In this document: in pieces, positions 23,669 through 32,644 of the stretch
How positions within the stretch are numbered: position 1 is the first letter of the stretch
How the letters are laid out: every line of letters starts with the position of its first letter
Assembly (NCBI GenBank): GCA_029983685.1
Contig: JASBZA010000008.1
Span: 9,015-73,014 of the forward strand
DNA from: Oscillospiraceae bacterium
GTDB lineage: Bacteria > Bacillota > Clostridia > Saccharofermentanales > Fastidiosipilaceae
Length of the DNA stretch: 64,000 bases
Direction: 5' to 3'
The notes under the pieces: generated by a model
The model's database searches: none
Seen by the model: only the letters and a program-made list of their open reading frames with translations
Told to the model about the DNA's origin: nothing
Made by a program: the position numbers and the translations under genes

Positions 23669-25795
23669 ATGTCAATAGTGAAGATGAAAAAACTCAAGCT
23701 GGTTTTGGCACAAGAAGACCAGATTGACCTACTGAATTACTTGCAGGAGAGAGGCCTAGCCCATATCGAGGATAACGGCGACCTGGATGAGATTTTACAA
23801 GAACTCCGGATTAGTCCCGTTTACGATCACGACAGGATTGCCTTGCAAGATAATAAGGCTTATGTAAGCCGTATGGGTGTTTTACGTAAACCGCATAGGT
23901 CCGGTGAGTCTGCCCTTTATTCCGAAGCTGCCTTAGAGGACCTTATTCAGCAGTCTTTGACTTGGCAGCAGCGTATTACGGAAGTGTTGAAGGTCTTAAA
24001 ACCTTACGATGAGACCAAGAAACCTTTGTTTACCGTCAAGCGCGAGACCTCGCTTCAGGACCGCTACATGGAAGAAGAAGATCAGCTCAAGCTCCTGACT
24101 TTGGTAGAAGATATAGAAGGTAACCAGGTAGACCACCGCCAGGCCTTGGAAGAGGAAGCACGTCTGATGGGGCAGCTCCATGCCATTGAAGACTGGAAAG
24201 ACCTGGCTCTGCCGGAGATGCTGGACAAGACGAACTATCACAGCACTTTTGGATATTTCGGATCAAGAGATGAATACGAACAGTTTTTTGTTGCCGTGGC
24301 CGAGGCGGATGTGCCTTTGGCCGGTGAAATTTGTTTTGAACAAGAAGGCAACTTAGCCGTTACCTTAGTTTGGCCTTTCCATTCGGATGCGGAGGCCAAA
24401 GACCTCATCAACCGGTCCCACCTGATTCGTTTCCCTGCCACAAACAAGTGGGAAGAGATAGGGGATTTCAGGAAATCTTATAAGGTGATCCAATCCAGAA
24501 TTCAGGCCGTGCAAGACAAGGCCGAGTGGACCGAGAAAGAATTCAAAAACTACGCCGACCATATTCCGGTTTTGCAGCTTTTATATGACGTTTTAGAAGC
24601 CGACATTGCCAAGTTAAGGGCTATCTTGAATCTGACGCAGACCAGACACCTGACTATTTTAACTTGCTATGTGCCGGCACATTTAACCGGTGAACTTAAA
24701 GAGAGGATAGAAAGCTGTTTTAATGCGTTGGTTTTGGCCGAAGACCCGGTGAAGGGGGAAGACTTACCGCCCACCTTGCTGGACAACCATTCGCTTAATC
24801 AGCCCATTGAGTCCACGATCCTTACCTTTAGCCCACCCCACTATTACGAAGATACCGACCCGACTTGGGTTATGATGTGGACCTATGCTTTTTTCTTCGG
24901 ATCGATGCTCAGTGACGTCGGCTACGGACTACTCCTGGTAATCGGCACACTCTTAGGTCTTTATAAGTTCAAGGCCGAAGGCAATCTCAAGTCCATGCTC
25001 CAGGTCTTTATGGTCGGAGGCCTATTCTCCATCGGTTTCGGTATTCTTTACGGGTCCTTTTTCGGCGGTGTTCTGGGTACTATGTCGCATGACGCCTTTG
25101 ACTTACCGGTCTTGTGGTTTAATCCTATGGACAAGCCCATCGACCTAATGGCATGGTCCATGGTATTCGGTGTCTTCCACCTTTTCCTGGCCATGGGTAT
25201 CGATGTGTACAATAAGTTCAGGAAGGGTAATCATTACGATGCCCTATTCGTGGTGGCGCCCTGGTATCTTATTATCGGAGGCATCATTTTGATGCTGATC
25301 GGCGTCTCTTGGGCTAAGTACGTCAGCATTGCCGGAGCGGCGGTTTTGATTTTGATGAGTGTTCGATCGAAGAATCCTTTTAAGAGAATTTTAGGCGGTC
25401 TTTTAAACCTCTATGACGTGACGTCCTGGCTGTCCGACATCCTGTCTTATACCAGAATTTTGGCTCTGACTTTGGCCACCAGCGTTATCGCCATGGTGGT
25501 AAACCTCATGGCCGACATGATCGGTCTTAAGGGACCTCAGGCCATCTTTACGATACTGGTGCTCATCGCGGGCCATGCCTTGAATTTGGCCTTGTCGACA
25601 CTTAGTGCTTATGTCCACTCCACCAGGCTCCATTATGTGGAGTTCTTCGGTAAGTTCTATGAAGGCGGCGGTCGAAACTACACGCCTTTGCAGCTTGACG
25701 GTCTTTATACGAAGGTTACGGATAACGCAGATTCTGTTCTTACGAAAGACAAGGATAAAGTAAAGGCCGAGGCCTCTTCCCGAGTTTTATCGTAA
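23669..25795 (+). CDS. ntpI: V-type ATPase subunit I (a-subunit)
   Basis: 708 residues. Residues 1-390 are cytoplasmic with two coiled coils (stalk attachment). The C-terminal half has 7-8 membrane helices beginning near WVMMWTYAFFFGSMLSDVGYGLLL, including FGVLYG-type FGILYGSFFGG and SYTRILALTLATSVIAMVVN, in which the conserved Arg faces the rotor ring. GHALNLALSTLSAYVHSTRLHYVEFFGKFYEGGGR is the family end. This is the stator of the ion path. It starts 5 bases after the preceding stop. Confidence 0.93.
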   Translation: MSIVKMKKLKLVLAQEDQIDLLNYLQERGLAHIEDNGDLDEILQELRISPVYDHDRIALQDNKAYVSRMGVLRKPHRSGESALYSEAALEDLIQQSLTWQQRITEVLKVLKPYDETKKPLFTVKRETSLQDRYMEEEDQLKLLTLVEDIEGNQVDHRQALEEEARLMGQLHAIEDWKDLALPEMLDKTNYHSTFGYFGSRDEYEQFFVAVAEADVPLAGEICFEQEGNLAVTLVWPFHSDAEAKDLINRSHLIRFPATNKWEEIGDFRKSYKVIQSRIQAVQDKAEWTEKEFKNYADHIPVLQLLYDVLEADIAKLRAILNLTQTRHLTILTCYVPAHLTGELKERIESCFNALVLAEDPVKGEDLPPTLLDNHSLNQPIESTILTFSPPHYYEDTDPTWVMMWTYAFFFGSMLSDVGYGLLLVIGTLLGLYKFKAEGNLKSMLQVFMVGGLFSIGFGILYGSFFGGVLGTMSHDAFDLPVLWFNPMDKPIDLMAWSMVFGVFHLFLAMGIDVYNKFRKGNHYDALFVVAPWYLIIGGIILMLIGVSWAKYVSIAGAAVLILMSVRSKNPFKRILGGLLNLYDVTSWLSDILSYTRILALTLATSVIAMVVNLMADMIGLKGPQAIFTILVLIAGHALNLALSTLSAYVHSTRLHYVEFFGKFYEGGGRNYTPLQLDGLYTKVTDNADSVLTKDKDKVKAEASSRVLS

Positions 25796-25846
25796 GTTGG
25801 AATAGATAGATTAATAATTTAGAAGCAGTAGAAAGCAGGAGGAATT

Positions 25847-26335
25847 ATGGTTAAAGAGATTTTTTCAGGTAACACCCTGGCACTTTTAGGCGGCGTCCTA
25901 TCCGCTATTATCGCAGGTCTGGGGTCGGCTAAGGCTGTTCGTATGGTAGGTTCTACCGCGGCTGGTATTATGAACGAGAAGCCCGAGCTGTTCGGTAAGA
26001 TGGTTATCTTGCAGGCCTTGCCCGGTACACAGGGTATTTACGGCCTCTTGGTTTGGTTCTTTGTAATGAACTTTGCCGGATTCTTCAACGGAACGGCCAA
26101 TCTTTCGATTTATCAGGGCTTGTTGTACTTCTTAGCCTGTATCCCTATGGCAGTTGTAGGTTACTTATCTGCTACGCATCAGGCCAAAGTCGCTTGCGAC
26201 GGTGCGGTGATGGTATCTAAGAACCCCGGCGAACAATCCAAAGCTATTATTTTGGCCGCCATGGTTGAGACCTACGCTATTTTCGCCCTCTTGGTATCGG
26301 TTCTGTCCATTATCATGATTTCCAATTTGGCCTAA
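25847..26335 (+). CDS. ntpK: V-type ATPase rotor subunit K, sodium-binding type
   Basis: 162 residues, two hairpins (four membrane helices), matching the 156-residue NtpK of Enterococcus hirae. The ligands that hold Na+ in that structure have counterparts: LPGTQ (Leu58, Thr61, Gln62), HQAK (Gln112) and MVETYA (the ion-carrying Glu141). This supports coupling to sodium, though lithium/proton use cannot be excluded. Strong AGGAGGA ribosome site, fitting the high copy number of this subunit. Gap of 51 bases after subunit I. Confidence 0.93.
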   Translation: MVKEIFSGNTLALLGGVLSAIIAGLGSAKAVRMVGSTAAGIMNEKPELFGKMVILQALPGTQGIYGLLVWFFVMNFAGFFNGTANLSIYQGLLYFLACIPMAVVGYLSATHQAKVACDGAVMVSKNPGEQSKAIILAAMVETYAIFALLVSVLSIIMISNLA

Positions 26336-26354
26336 TTACATATTGAGGCAAACT

Positions 26355-26954
26355 ATGGAGGGAACAGACAGGCTAAAAAAACATATCGAGGAAGCGACAA
26401 AACGCCAGGTGGAATCGATTCTGTCGGACGCAGAACAGGAAGCCTATTCGATTTTAGCGCAGGCGCAAGGCGAGGCCATGACCATCCGTCAGGAGAATCA
26501 GGCCAGGCAGAAGCGTGAAGCCGAGGTCAGAGAACGCCAGGCCCAGGCTATGGCATCTTTGGACAAAAGGAAGCAGACGCTGAGTCAGAAACAAGCACTC
26601 ATGGAAGCTTCTTTGGCCAAAGTTATGGATAGCCTTGATGCTATGAATCCGACCGAGCGACAAGAACTTTATAAAAAGTGGCTGGATCGGACTTTAAGCC
26701 AAGACCGTAATAATCCGGACTCGGCTCAAAGCATCCTGGTCGGCAAAAAAGATGAGCCCTGGTTTTCGCAATGGATGGAAGAGACCTATCCCAATGTGGC
26801 CAAAATCCACTATACCGACGCGTTTTCCGGAGGCTTCATCCTGGAATACAAAAGGTCGGTCCGAGATTACAGCTTCCCCGGTCTTTTAGAACAAAATAAG
26901 CTGCGCTATCAGGAGATGATGGCGGCGATTTTGTTTGCCCCGGAGGAGGATTAG
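26355..26954 (+). CDS. ntpE: V-type ATPase subunit E (peripheral stalk)
   Basis: 199 residues from the ATG at 26355 with TGAGG at the right distance; the frame can also be opened at a TTG at 26343, but that TTG is part of the ribosome site. A long Gln/Glu/Arg-rich helix (1-85) precedes a C-terminal globular domain containing SAQSILVGKKDEPWF and GGFILEYKRSVRDYSF, as in subunit E, which pairs with the G/H subunit to brace the A3B3 head. Confidence 0.85.
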   Translation: MEGTDRLKKHIEEATKRQVESILSDAEQEAYSILAQAQGEAMTIRQENQARQKREAEVRERQAQAMASLDKRKQTLSQKQALMEASLAKVMDSLDAMNPTERQELYKKWLDRTLSQDRNNPDSAQSILVGKKDEPWFSQWMEETYPNVAKIHYTDAFSGGFILEYKRSVRDYSFPGLLEQNKLRYQEMMAAILFAPEED

Positions 26955-26956
26955 CT

Positions 26957-28117
26957 GTGGGTTTATCGGGCCATAAACATAAGAAAAAAGGTCCAAGACT
27001 CTTTGAGCCGAAAGAATTGACCCAGGATATGGACTTCGCTTCCGTGGTGGGCCGAATCCGCGTGGCGGAAGAGGCTTTCCTGGGACCGGAAGATATCCGT
27101 TTCCTGAGCGATAAGTCGGGGACTTACCACGAACGTTTGGATATCTTGCATCGGGCCGGTTATGAAGGCGAAGGAACCTTTGAGGACGTAATCCTTCGTG
27201 ATCGAGACAGGCAAGATCGGGTTTTGAGCGGACTGGTAGGGGATACCAAGCTGGACTTATATTTGCTCTTGGACTTGGATTATCATAACCTGAAGGCCAT
27301 CTTGCGCTATCAGAAGCTAGAGGCCATCAGACTCAATGTCGATACGGCAGGTCTATATGAAGAAGAGACTAGCCAGGAGGGTAAGGCTATAGACCTACCC
27401 AAGAGCTTAAGACCTCTTATTCGCTTCACGTCGCCTACGGACCCTCAGGTCTTGTTTGAATTTATCCTACAGAACTTGCGGGAAAGAGAAAATATGGAGC
27501 TTGAATTAAGGCCCATGTTCCAAGATCACGTTTGTCAGGTGCTGAACTTAGCCAGAGTTGCGGCCGACTTAAGTCAAGTGGATCTATTGGCTGACCGACT
27601 TTATTTCGAAGAGCTGTGGGCATTGACCGAAGATAAGGCTAACAGGCATATGAAGCCGATTTTACAAGACTATGTCATGATGCTGGCCGATCAGGCGAAT
27701 TTTGAATCTTATTTCAGACTTCGTCAATCCAATCGGTCCAAAGCCTATTTTGAGAAGGTTGTGGTGCCCCACGGCTACATTACATGGGAAGATTTTTCCC
27801 GAGCCTACGGCAAGGAAGAGGAGATAGAAGAGCTTTTTTATGCCTCTCCTATATCCGAGACATTTGAGTCCTTCCCGCCTTACGAGACCGGCCGGGATAT
27901 CAGTAATTACGGTTTTAATTCAGACTTGCTCCTTTGTAAGCTGATTGGGCTCGGTAAGCACGAAAATATGCATGCCGTAGCGGTCATGTCTTACTGGCTG
28001 GCTAAGAAAATGGAAAGAAAGAATCTAAGAATATGCCATCAGATTTTAAGCAGGAACCTGGATCCCGAGAAGATGCGGGGCATGTTCAGGCCTACTTATC
28101 CTGAGATGGGCTTATAG
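26957..28117 (+). CDS. ntpC: V-type ATPase subunit C (d-like)
   Basis: 386 residues, GTG start with GGAGGA. It has a helical domain with VVGRIRVAEEAFL, DYHNLKAILRYQKLEAIR and LLCKLIGLGKHENMHAVAVMSYWLAKKMERKNLRIC, the C-terminal signature (KxxExxNLR) of the subunit that sits on the rotor ring. It starts 2 bases after subunit E. Confidence 0.85.
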   Translation: MGLSGHKHKKKGPRLFEPKELTQDMDFASVVGRIRVAEEAFLGPEDIRFLSDKSGTYHERLDILHRAGYEGEGTFEDVILRDRDRQDRVLSGLVGDTKLDLYLLLDLDYHNLKAILRYQKLEAIRLNVDTAGLYEEETSQEGKAIDLPKSLRPLIRFTSPTDPQVLFEFILQNLRERENMELELRPMFQDHVCQVLNLARVAADLSQVDLLADRLYFEELWALTEDKANRHMKPILQDYVMMLADQANFESYFRLRQSNRSKAYFEKVVVPHGYITWEDFSRAYGKEEEIEELFYASPISETFESFPPYETGRDISNYGFNSDLLLCKLIGLGKHENMHAVAVMSYWLAKKMERKNLRICHQILSRNLDPEKMRGMFRPTYPEMGL

Positions 28118-28129
28118 GAGGGATGACAC

Positions 28130-28510
28130 ATGGCTTATGAAATAGCGGTAATCGGAGATTTGGCCAGCGTCATTGCTTTCAGAGGCTTAGGCTTTACGGT
28201 AGTGACGGTAGATGAAGGCGAAGAAGCCCAGCAGGAACTCTATCGTCTGATCGACAGCAAAAACTACGCCATCATATATATTACGGAGCCTATGGCCCAG
28301 GCCTCGGCTTCTATCTTGGAACGCTACCAAGACCAGGTCCTGCCGGCTATTATTCCCATACCGGCAGCCTACAATGCAGGCGCTTACGCCCGTACCAATT
28401 TACAACGATCTGTCCTCAGAGCGGTCGGTTTTGATGTTTTGGCCGAATCGGATGAGGTCAGAGAACAGATAAGAGATGATGAAGAGAATGGAGAGACTTA
28501 TGGCGGATAA
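28130..28510 (+). CDS. ntpG: V-type ATPase subunit F (NtpG in Enterococcus naming)
   Basis: 126 residues, Rossmann-like: IAVIGDLASVIAFRGLGF then YAIIYITEPMAQAS and ILPAIIPIPAA-type ending, with a C-terminal helix. Typical subunit F length and start (xxIAVIGDxDSVxGF); here the usual Asp-Ser pair is Ala-Ser. Its 3' end overlaps the subunit A start at 28500 by 11 bases, implying translational coupling. Confidence 0.88.
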   Translation: MAYEIAVIGDLASVIAFRGLGFTVVTVDEGEEAQQELYRLIDSKNYAIIYITEPMAQASASILERYQDQVLPAIIPIPAAYNAGAYARTNLQRSVLRAVGFDVLAESDEVREQIRDDEENGETYGG

Positions 28511-30284
28511 CAAAGCGACACAGGGTGTGATTAAGTCCATAGCAGGTCCCCTCGTGGTGGCCCAAGATATGCGGAACGTCCGTATGTTCGACGTGGTCCG
28601 GGTGGGCAATATGGGCCTTACCGGTGAAATAATTGAGATGCACGGAGATGAGGCATCTATTCAGGTCTATGAAGAGACGGCCGGCCTTGAGCCGGGCGAA
28701 CCGGTTGTGACCACAGAAAACCCTTTGTCCGTGGCCCTGGGCCCCGGCCTTATCGGGCAGATGTACGACGGTATCCAGAGACCTCTGGAAGATCTTTATG
28801 AAATAACCGGTGACCGTATCGGCCGCGGTTCTTCCTCACCTGCTTTAAATCAAGAAAAGAAATGGCACTTTGTCCCTACGAAGAAAGTCGGAGACCAGGT
28901 CGTTCCCGGTGACATCGTAGGTGAAGTGAAAGAGACTTCCTCAGTCAACCACCGCATTATGGTGCCCCCCACCATTCGCGGTAACTGGGTGATTAAAGAA
29001 ATTGCCTCCGAAGGCGATTTCCATGTGGCCAATACGATTTATACTTTGGAACAAGACAGTAAGACCCAAGACTTCAGCATGGAGCACCGCTGGCCCGTGC
29101 GTCGTGCCAGACCCCACAAGGGGAAGAAGGCGCCCCACGAGCCCCTCATTACCGGCCAAAGAGTTATCGACACGCTCTTTCCCGTAACCAAGGGCGGTAC
29201 GGCCGCTGTTCCCGGACCTTTCGGTTCCGGTAAGACGGTTATTCAGCATCAGCTGGCCAAGTGGGCCGATGCCGACATCGTGGTTTATATCGGTTGCGGT
29301 GAACGCGGTAACGAGATGACCGAGGTTTTGAACCAGTTTCCTAAACTGACTGACCCCAGAACCGGCAAGTCCATGATGGAACGAACCATCCTTATCGCTA
29401 ATACATCCGACATGCCCGTTGCGGCACGTGAAGCTTCTATTTATACCGGTATTACCATTGCAGAATACTACCGAGACATGGGCTACTCTGTTTCTATCAT
29501 GGCCGACTCGTCATCACGTTGGGCGGAGGCCTTGCGTGAAATTTCCGGTCGTCTGGAAGAAATGCCCGGTGAAGAAGGTTACCCCGCTTACTTGGGTTCT
29601 CGTTTGGCCCAGTTCTACGAAAGAGCGGGTTATGTTACTTGCTTGGGTCAAGACAACAGAGAAGGCTTCTTGACCGCTATCGGTGCCGTATCGCCTCCGG
29701 GCGGTGATATGTCCGACCCGGTTGTTCAGTCGACATTACGTATCGTTAAGGTGTTCTGGCAGCTGGATGCGGCTTTGGCCTATCAGCGACACTTCCCGGC
29801 CATCAACTGGAACTCGTCCTATTCGCTTTATGCCAACGACGTGGTGGAGTACTTAAACGATATGATTGACCGGGCTTGGTCTAAGAACCGGACCGAGGCG
29901 CTTCGTGTCCTCAATGAAGAATCGCGTTTGGAAGAAATTGTCCGCTTGGTCGGTATGGATTCTTTGTCCTTTGATGAAAGGCTTACCATGGACGTCGCGC
30001 AGGCCATTAGAGAAGACTTCCTCCATCAAAACTCCTATCACGAGATTGATACCTACTCTTCTTTGAATAAGCAGTTCTACCTCTTAGACCTCATCATGCA
30101 CTATTACAGATTGGCCCAGGATATGGGTAAACGCGGCATTACGGTCGACCAGATGCAGGAACTGCCGGTCCGTGAGGCCATCGGTCGTTTCAAGACCGTC
30201 GAAGAAGACCGGATCAAAGAACGTTACGAAGAACTTATAGATGAACTGGATCGGGTCATCCCTAACCTGGAAAGGGAAAGATAA
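28500..30284 (+). CDS. ntpA: V-type ATPase catalytic subunit A
   Basis: 594 residues from the ATG at 28500 (GGAGAG upstream); earlier in-frame ATGs at 28476-28488 would add a few residues with no better site. N-terminal barrel GVIKSIAGPLVVA, the non-homologous insert, P-loop GPFGSGKTV (Lys245), GCGERGNEMTEVL with the catalytic Glu, and SSSRWAEALREISGRLEEMPGEEGYPAYLGSR. It hydrolyses ATP in the peripheral head to drive ion export, or the reverse. Confidence 0.96.
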   Translation: MADNKATQGVIKSIAGPLVVAQDMRNVRMFDVVRVGNMGLTGEIIEMHGDEASIQVYEETAGLEPGEPVVTTENPLSVALGPGLIGQMYDGIQRPLEDLYEITGDRIGRGSSSPALNQEKKWHFVPTKKVGDQVVPGDIVGEVKETSSVNHRIMVPPTIRGNWVIKEIASEGDFHVANTIYTLEQDSKTQDFSMEHRWPVRRARPHKGKKAPHEPLITGQRVIDTLFPVTKGGTAAVPGPFGSGKTVIQHQLAKWADADIVVYIGCGERGNEMTEVLNQFPKLTDPRTGKSMMERTILIANTSDMPVAAREASIYTGITIAEYYRDMGYSVSIMADSSSRWAEALREISGRLEEMPGEEGYPAYLGSRLAQFYERAGYVTCLGQDNREGFLTAIGAVSPPGGDMSDPVVQSTLRIVKVFWQLDAALAYQRHFPAINWNSSYSLYANDVVEYLNDMIDRAWSKNRTEALRVLNEESRLEEIVRLVGMDSLSFDERLTMDVAQAIREDFLHQNSYHEIDTYSSLNKQFYLLDLIMHYYRLAQDMGKRGITVDQMQELPVREAIGRFKTVEEDRIKERYEELIDELDRVIPNLERER

Positions 30285-30285
30285 T

Positions 30286-31665
30286 ATGCAAAAAATATAT
30301 CGTTCAATAGAAGAAATTTCCGGCCCGCTTATGCTGGTAGAAGGCGTCGATGATGTCGCCTCCGAAGAGCTGGGTGAGATTGAGCTGGTAAACGGTGAGC
30401 GCCGTGCCTGCCGTGTTTTGGAAGTCGACGGTAACAATGTTATCGTCCAGCTCTTTGATAACTCTATGGGTATCAACCTGGTGGACTCCAAGGTCCGCTT
30501 CCTAGGTCACGGTATGCAGATTTCCGTAGCCCCCGATATGCTGGGCCGTGTATTTGACGGTATGGGTAACCCCATTGATGGAGCACCGGCAATCATCCCT
30601 ACGGACCGAAGAGACGTAAACGGCCAGGCCATGAATCCGGTTGCCAGAATCTACCCCAACGAGTTTATTCAGACCGGCGTGTCGGCTATAGACGGCTTAA
30701 ACACCCTGGTCCGCGGCCAAAAGCTTCCCATCTTCTCGGGTTCCGGTTTACCTCATAACCAGTTAGCCGCCCAGATTGCCCGCCAGGCAACCGTTCTGGG
30801 GGATGACGAGAAGTTCGCCGTTGTCTTTGCGGCCATGGGTATTACTTTCGAGGATGCCAACTTCTTCATCCAAGACTTTACCAGGACCGGATCTATTGAA
30901 AGAACCGTCCTCTTCTTAAACTTGGCCGACGAACCCCCTATCGAGCGTCTGGCCACACCTAAGATGGCCCTTACCACGGCGGAATATTTGGCCTTTGACT
31001 TAGACATGCAGGTCTTGGTTATCCTGACCGACATGACCTATTACGCCGATGCGCTCCGTGAAGTTTCGGCTGCCCGTAAAGAGGTCCCCGGTCGTCGAGG
31101 CTACCCCGGTTATCTTTATACGGACTTGGCTACGATTTACGAAAGAGCCGGCCGTCTGAGAGGTAAGAAGGGTTCCATTACCCTGATGCCGATTTTGACC
31201 ATGCCCGACGACGACAAGACCCACCCCGTTCCAGACTTGACCGGTTATATTACCGAGGGACAGATTATTTTGGATCGGTCTTTGAACCAGAAAAATATTC
31301 AGCCCCCCATTGATGTTTTGCCGTCCCGGTCGCGTCTGAAAGACGACGGTATCGGCGAGGGTAAGACTAGAGCCGACCACGCTGACGTCATGAATCAGCT
31401 CTTCGCGGCTTACTCCAGAGGTAAAGACGCCAGAGAGTTATCAACTATCTTGGGTGAATCCGCCCTTTCCGACATTGATAAGATCTACGCGGAGTTTGCG
31501 ACCGCCTTTGAAGAAAAATATCTGAACCAGTCTTTCTATGGTGCCAGAACCATTGAAGAGACCATGGCAATCGGCTGGGAACTTCTAAAAATCTTACCTA
31601 AGGCAGAACTTCGAAGAGTAGACCAGGAATACATCGACCAATACTACGACGAGAAAAGAGGCTAA
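30286..31665 (+). CDS. ntpB: V-type ATPase regulatory subunit B
   Basis: 459 residues from the ATG at 30286; the frame is open further upstream inside subunit A. It lacks a Walker A Lys (FSGSGLPHNQLAAQIARQA where A has a P-loop), as expected for the non-catalytic subunit. ADEPPIERLATPKMALTTAEYLAFD and EVPGRRGYPGYLYTDLATIYERAG are family blocks. Weak AAAGGGAAAG site and a 1-base gap after subunit A suggest coupled translation, matching A:B stoichiometry. Confidence 0.96.
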   Translation: MQKIYRSIEEISGPLMLVEGVDDVASEELGEIELVNGERRACRVLEVDGNNVIVQLFDNSMGINLVDSKVRFLGHGMQISVAPDMLGRVFDGMGNPIDGAPAIIPTDRRDVNGQAMNPVARIYPNEFIQTGVSAIDGLNTLVRGQKLPIFSGSGLPHNQLAAQIARQATVLGDDEKFAVVFAAMGITFEDANFFIQDFTRTGSIERTVLFLNLADEPPIERLATPKMALTTAEYLAFDLDMQVLVILTDMTYYADALREVSAARKEVPGRRGYPGYLYTDLATIYERAGRLRGKKGSITLMPILTMPDDDKTHPVPDLTGYITEGQIILDRSLNQKNIQPPIDVLPSRSRLKDDGIGEGKTRADHADVMNQLFAAYSRGKDARELSTILGESALSDIDKIYAEFATAFEEKYLNQSFYGARTIEETMAIGWELLKILPKAELRRVDQEYIDQYYDEKRG

Positions 31666-31666
31666 A

Positions 31667-32539
31667 ATGGCTAGGCACGTATCTCCCAACCGCATGGAGC
31701 TCATGAACCTTAAGAAAGAGCTCCAGATTGCCCGAAGAGGCCACAGCTTACTGAAGGATAAGCGTGATGGTCTTATGCAGGCATTCCTGGCTTTAATTGA
31801 GGAGACTTTGGCCAAAAGAGAAGAGGTAGACTTACTTCTGGGCCGAGCCGCCGATGCCATGGCCATAGCGTCCTCCATGATTGAGCCGGAAGTCCTCTTA
31901 CAGTCCATGCAATTATCGACCGAGCCTTTGGAAGTCGAAGTGGAAACAAAGTCTGTCATGGCTGTTCAGATGCCCGAATTTAAAGTTCCCCAGTTAGAGA
32001 CTATCGAAGAGGAAGAAGAAAAGGACTTCTTAGGTTACGGTATGGCTCAGACCACGGGCGATATTGACCAGGCCTTTGAATCCTTGTCCAAAGCGTTGGA
32101 ACCCATGCTGGAATTGGCCAATCTGGAGAAGAAAGTCCAGGTTATGGCCCATGAGCTGGAAATTACCCGCAGACGGGTCAATTCTTTGGAACATGTCTTA
32201 ATTCCTGAAATCGAAGAAACCATCTATCAGATTGAGATGAAGATGGAAGAAAATGAGCGTCAGAACATTGTCCGCCTTATGAAGGTAAAAGACATAATCT
32301 TAGAAGAGGAGCGACAGAAGAAGTTGGCTCAAAGAAAAGAGCAAAGCCTGGAAACGGAACTTGTAGAATCGGAGTCTTTGCCAGATTTGGAGCAGATGGA
32401 AGAAGATAAAGAAGACAAGGAAGAAAAGGAAGATAAGAAGAAAAAATCTTCCAAGAAAGAAAAAGAAAAGTCCAAGGGTAAGAAGGCTAGTAACAAGAAA
32501 GACAAGCACAAGAAAGATAAGGATAAAAATAAGGACTAG
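31667..32539 (+). CDS. ntpD: V-type ATPase central-shaft subunit D with long charged tail
   Basis: 290 residues. Residues 1-210 match subunit D: VSPNRMELMNLKKELQIARRGHSLLKDKRDGL at the N-terminal coiled coil and LEITRRRVNSLEHVLIPEIEETI in the C-terminal one. Typical subunit D is about 200-215 residues. From about 212 there is an extension of about 80 residues, first acidic, then almost only Lys/Glu/Asp/Ser (KEDKEEKEDKKKKSSKKEKE). The tail has no known function. Last gene of the operon; terminator 43 bases after. Overlap-free 1-base gap to subunit B. Confidence 0.9.
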   Translation: MARHVSPNRMELMNLKKELQIARRGHSLLKDKRDGLMQAFLALIEETLAKREEVDLLLGRAADAMAIASSMIEPEVLLQSMQLSTEPLEVEVETKSVMAVQMPEFKVPQLETIEEEEEKDFLGYGMAQTTGDIDQAFESLSKALEPMLELANLEKKVQVMAHELEITRRRVNSLEHVLIPEIEETIYQIEMKMEENERQNIVRLMKVKDIILEEERQKKLAQRKEQSLETELVESESLPDLEQMEEDKEDKEEKEDKKKKSSKKEKEKSKGKKASNKKDKHKKDKDKNKD

Positions 32540-32581
32540 CGTTCGAAAATTTATTCTTGATTCAGATTTTACAGACAAAAT

Positions 32582-32612
32582 AAAAGCCGGAAGTTTTGAC
32601 TTCCGGCTTTTT
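32582..32612. terminator. Bidirectional terminator of V-ATPase operon and flavodiiron gene
   Basis: AAAAGCCGGAAG / CTTCCGGCTTTTT with a 6-base loop and runs of T/A on both strands, between convergent genes. Confidence 0.9.
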
Positions 32613-32644
32613 AGTCTTTATATCTGAGCCGATTTCTATCGTTC

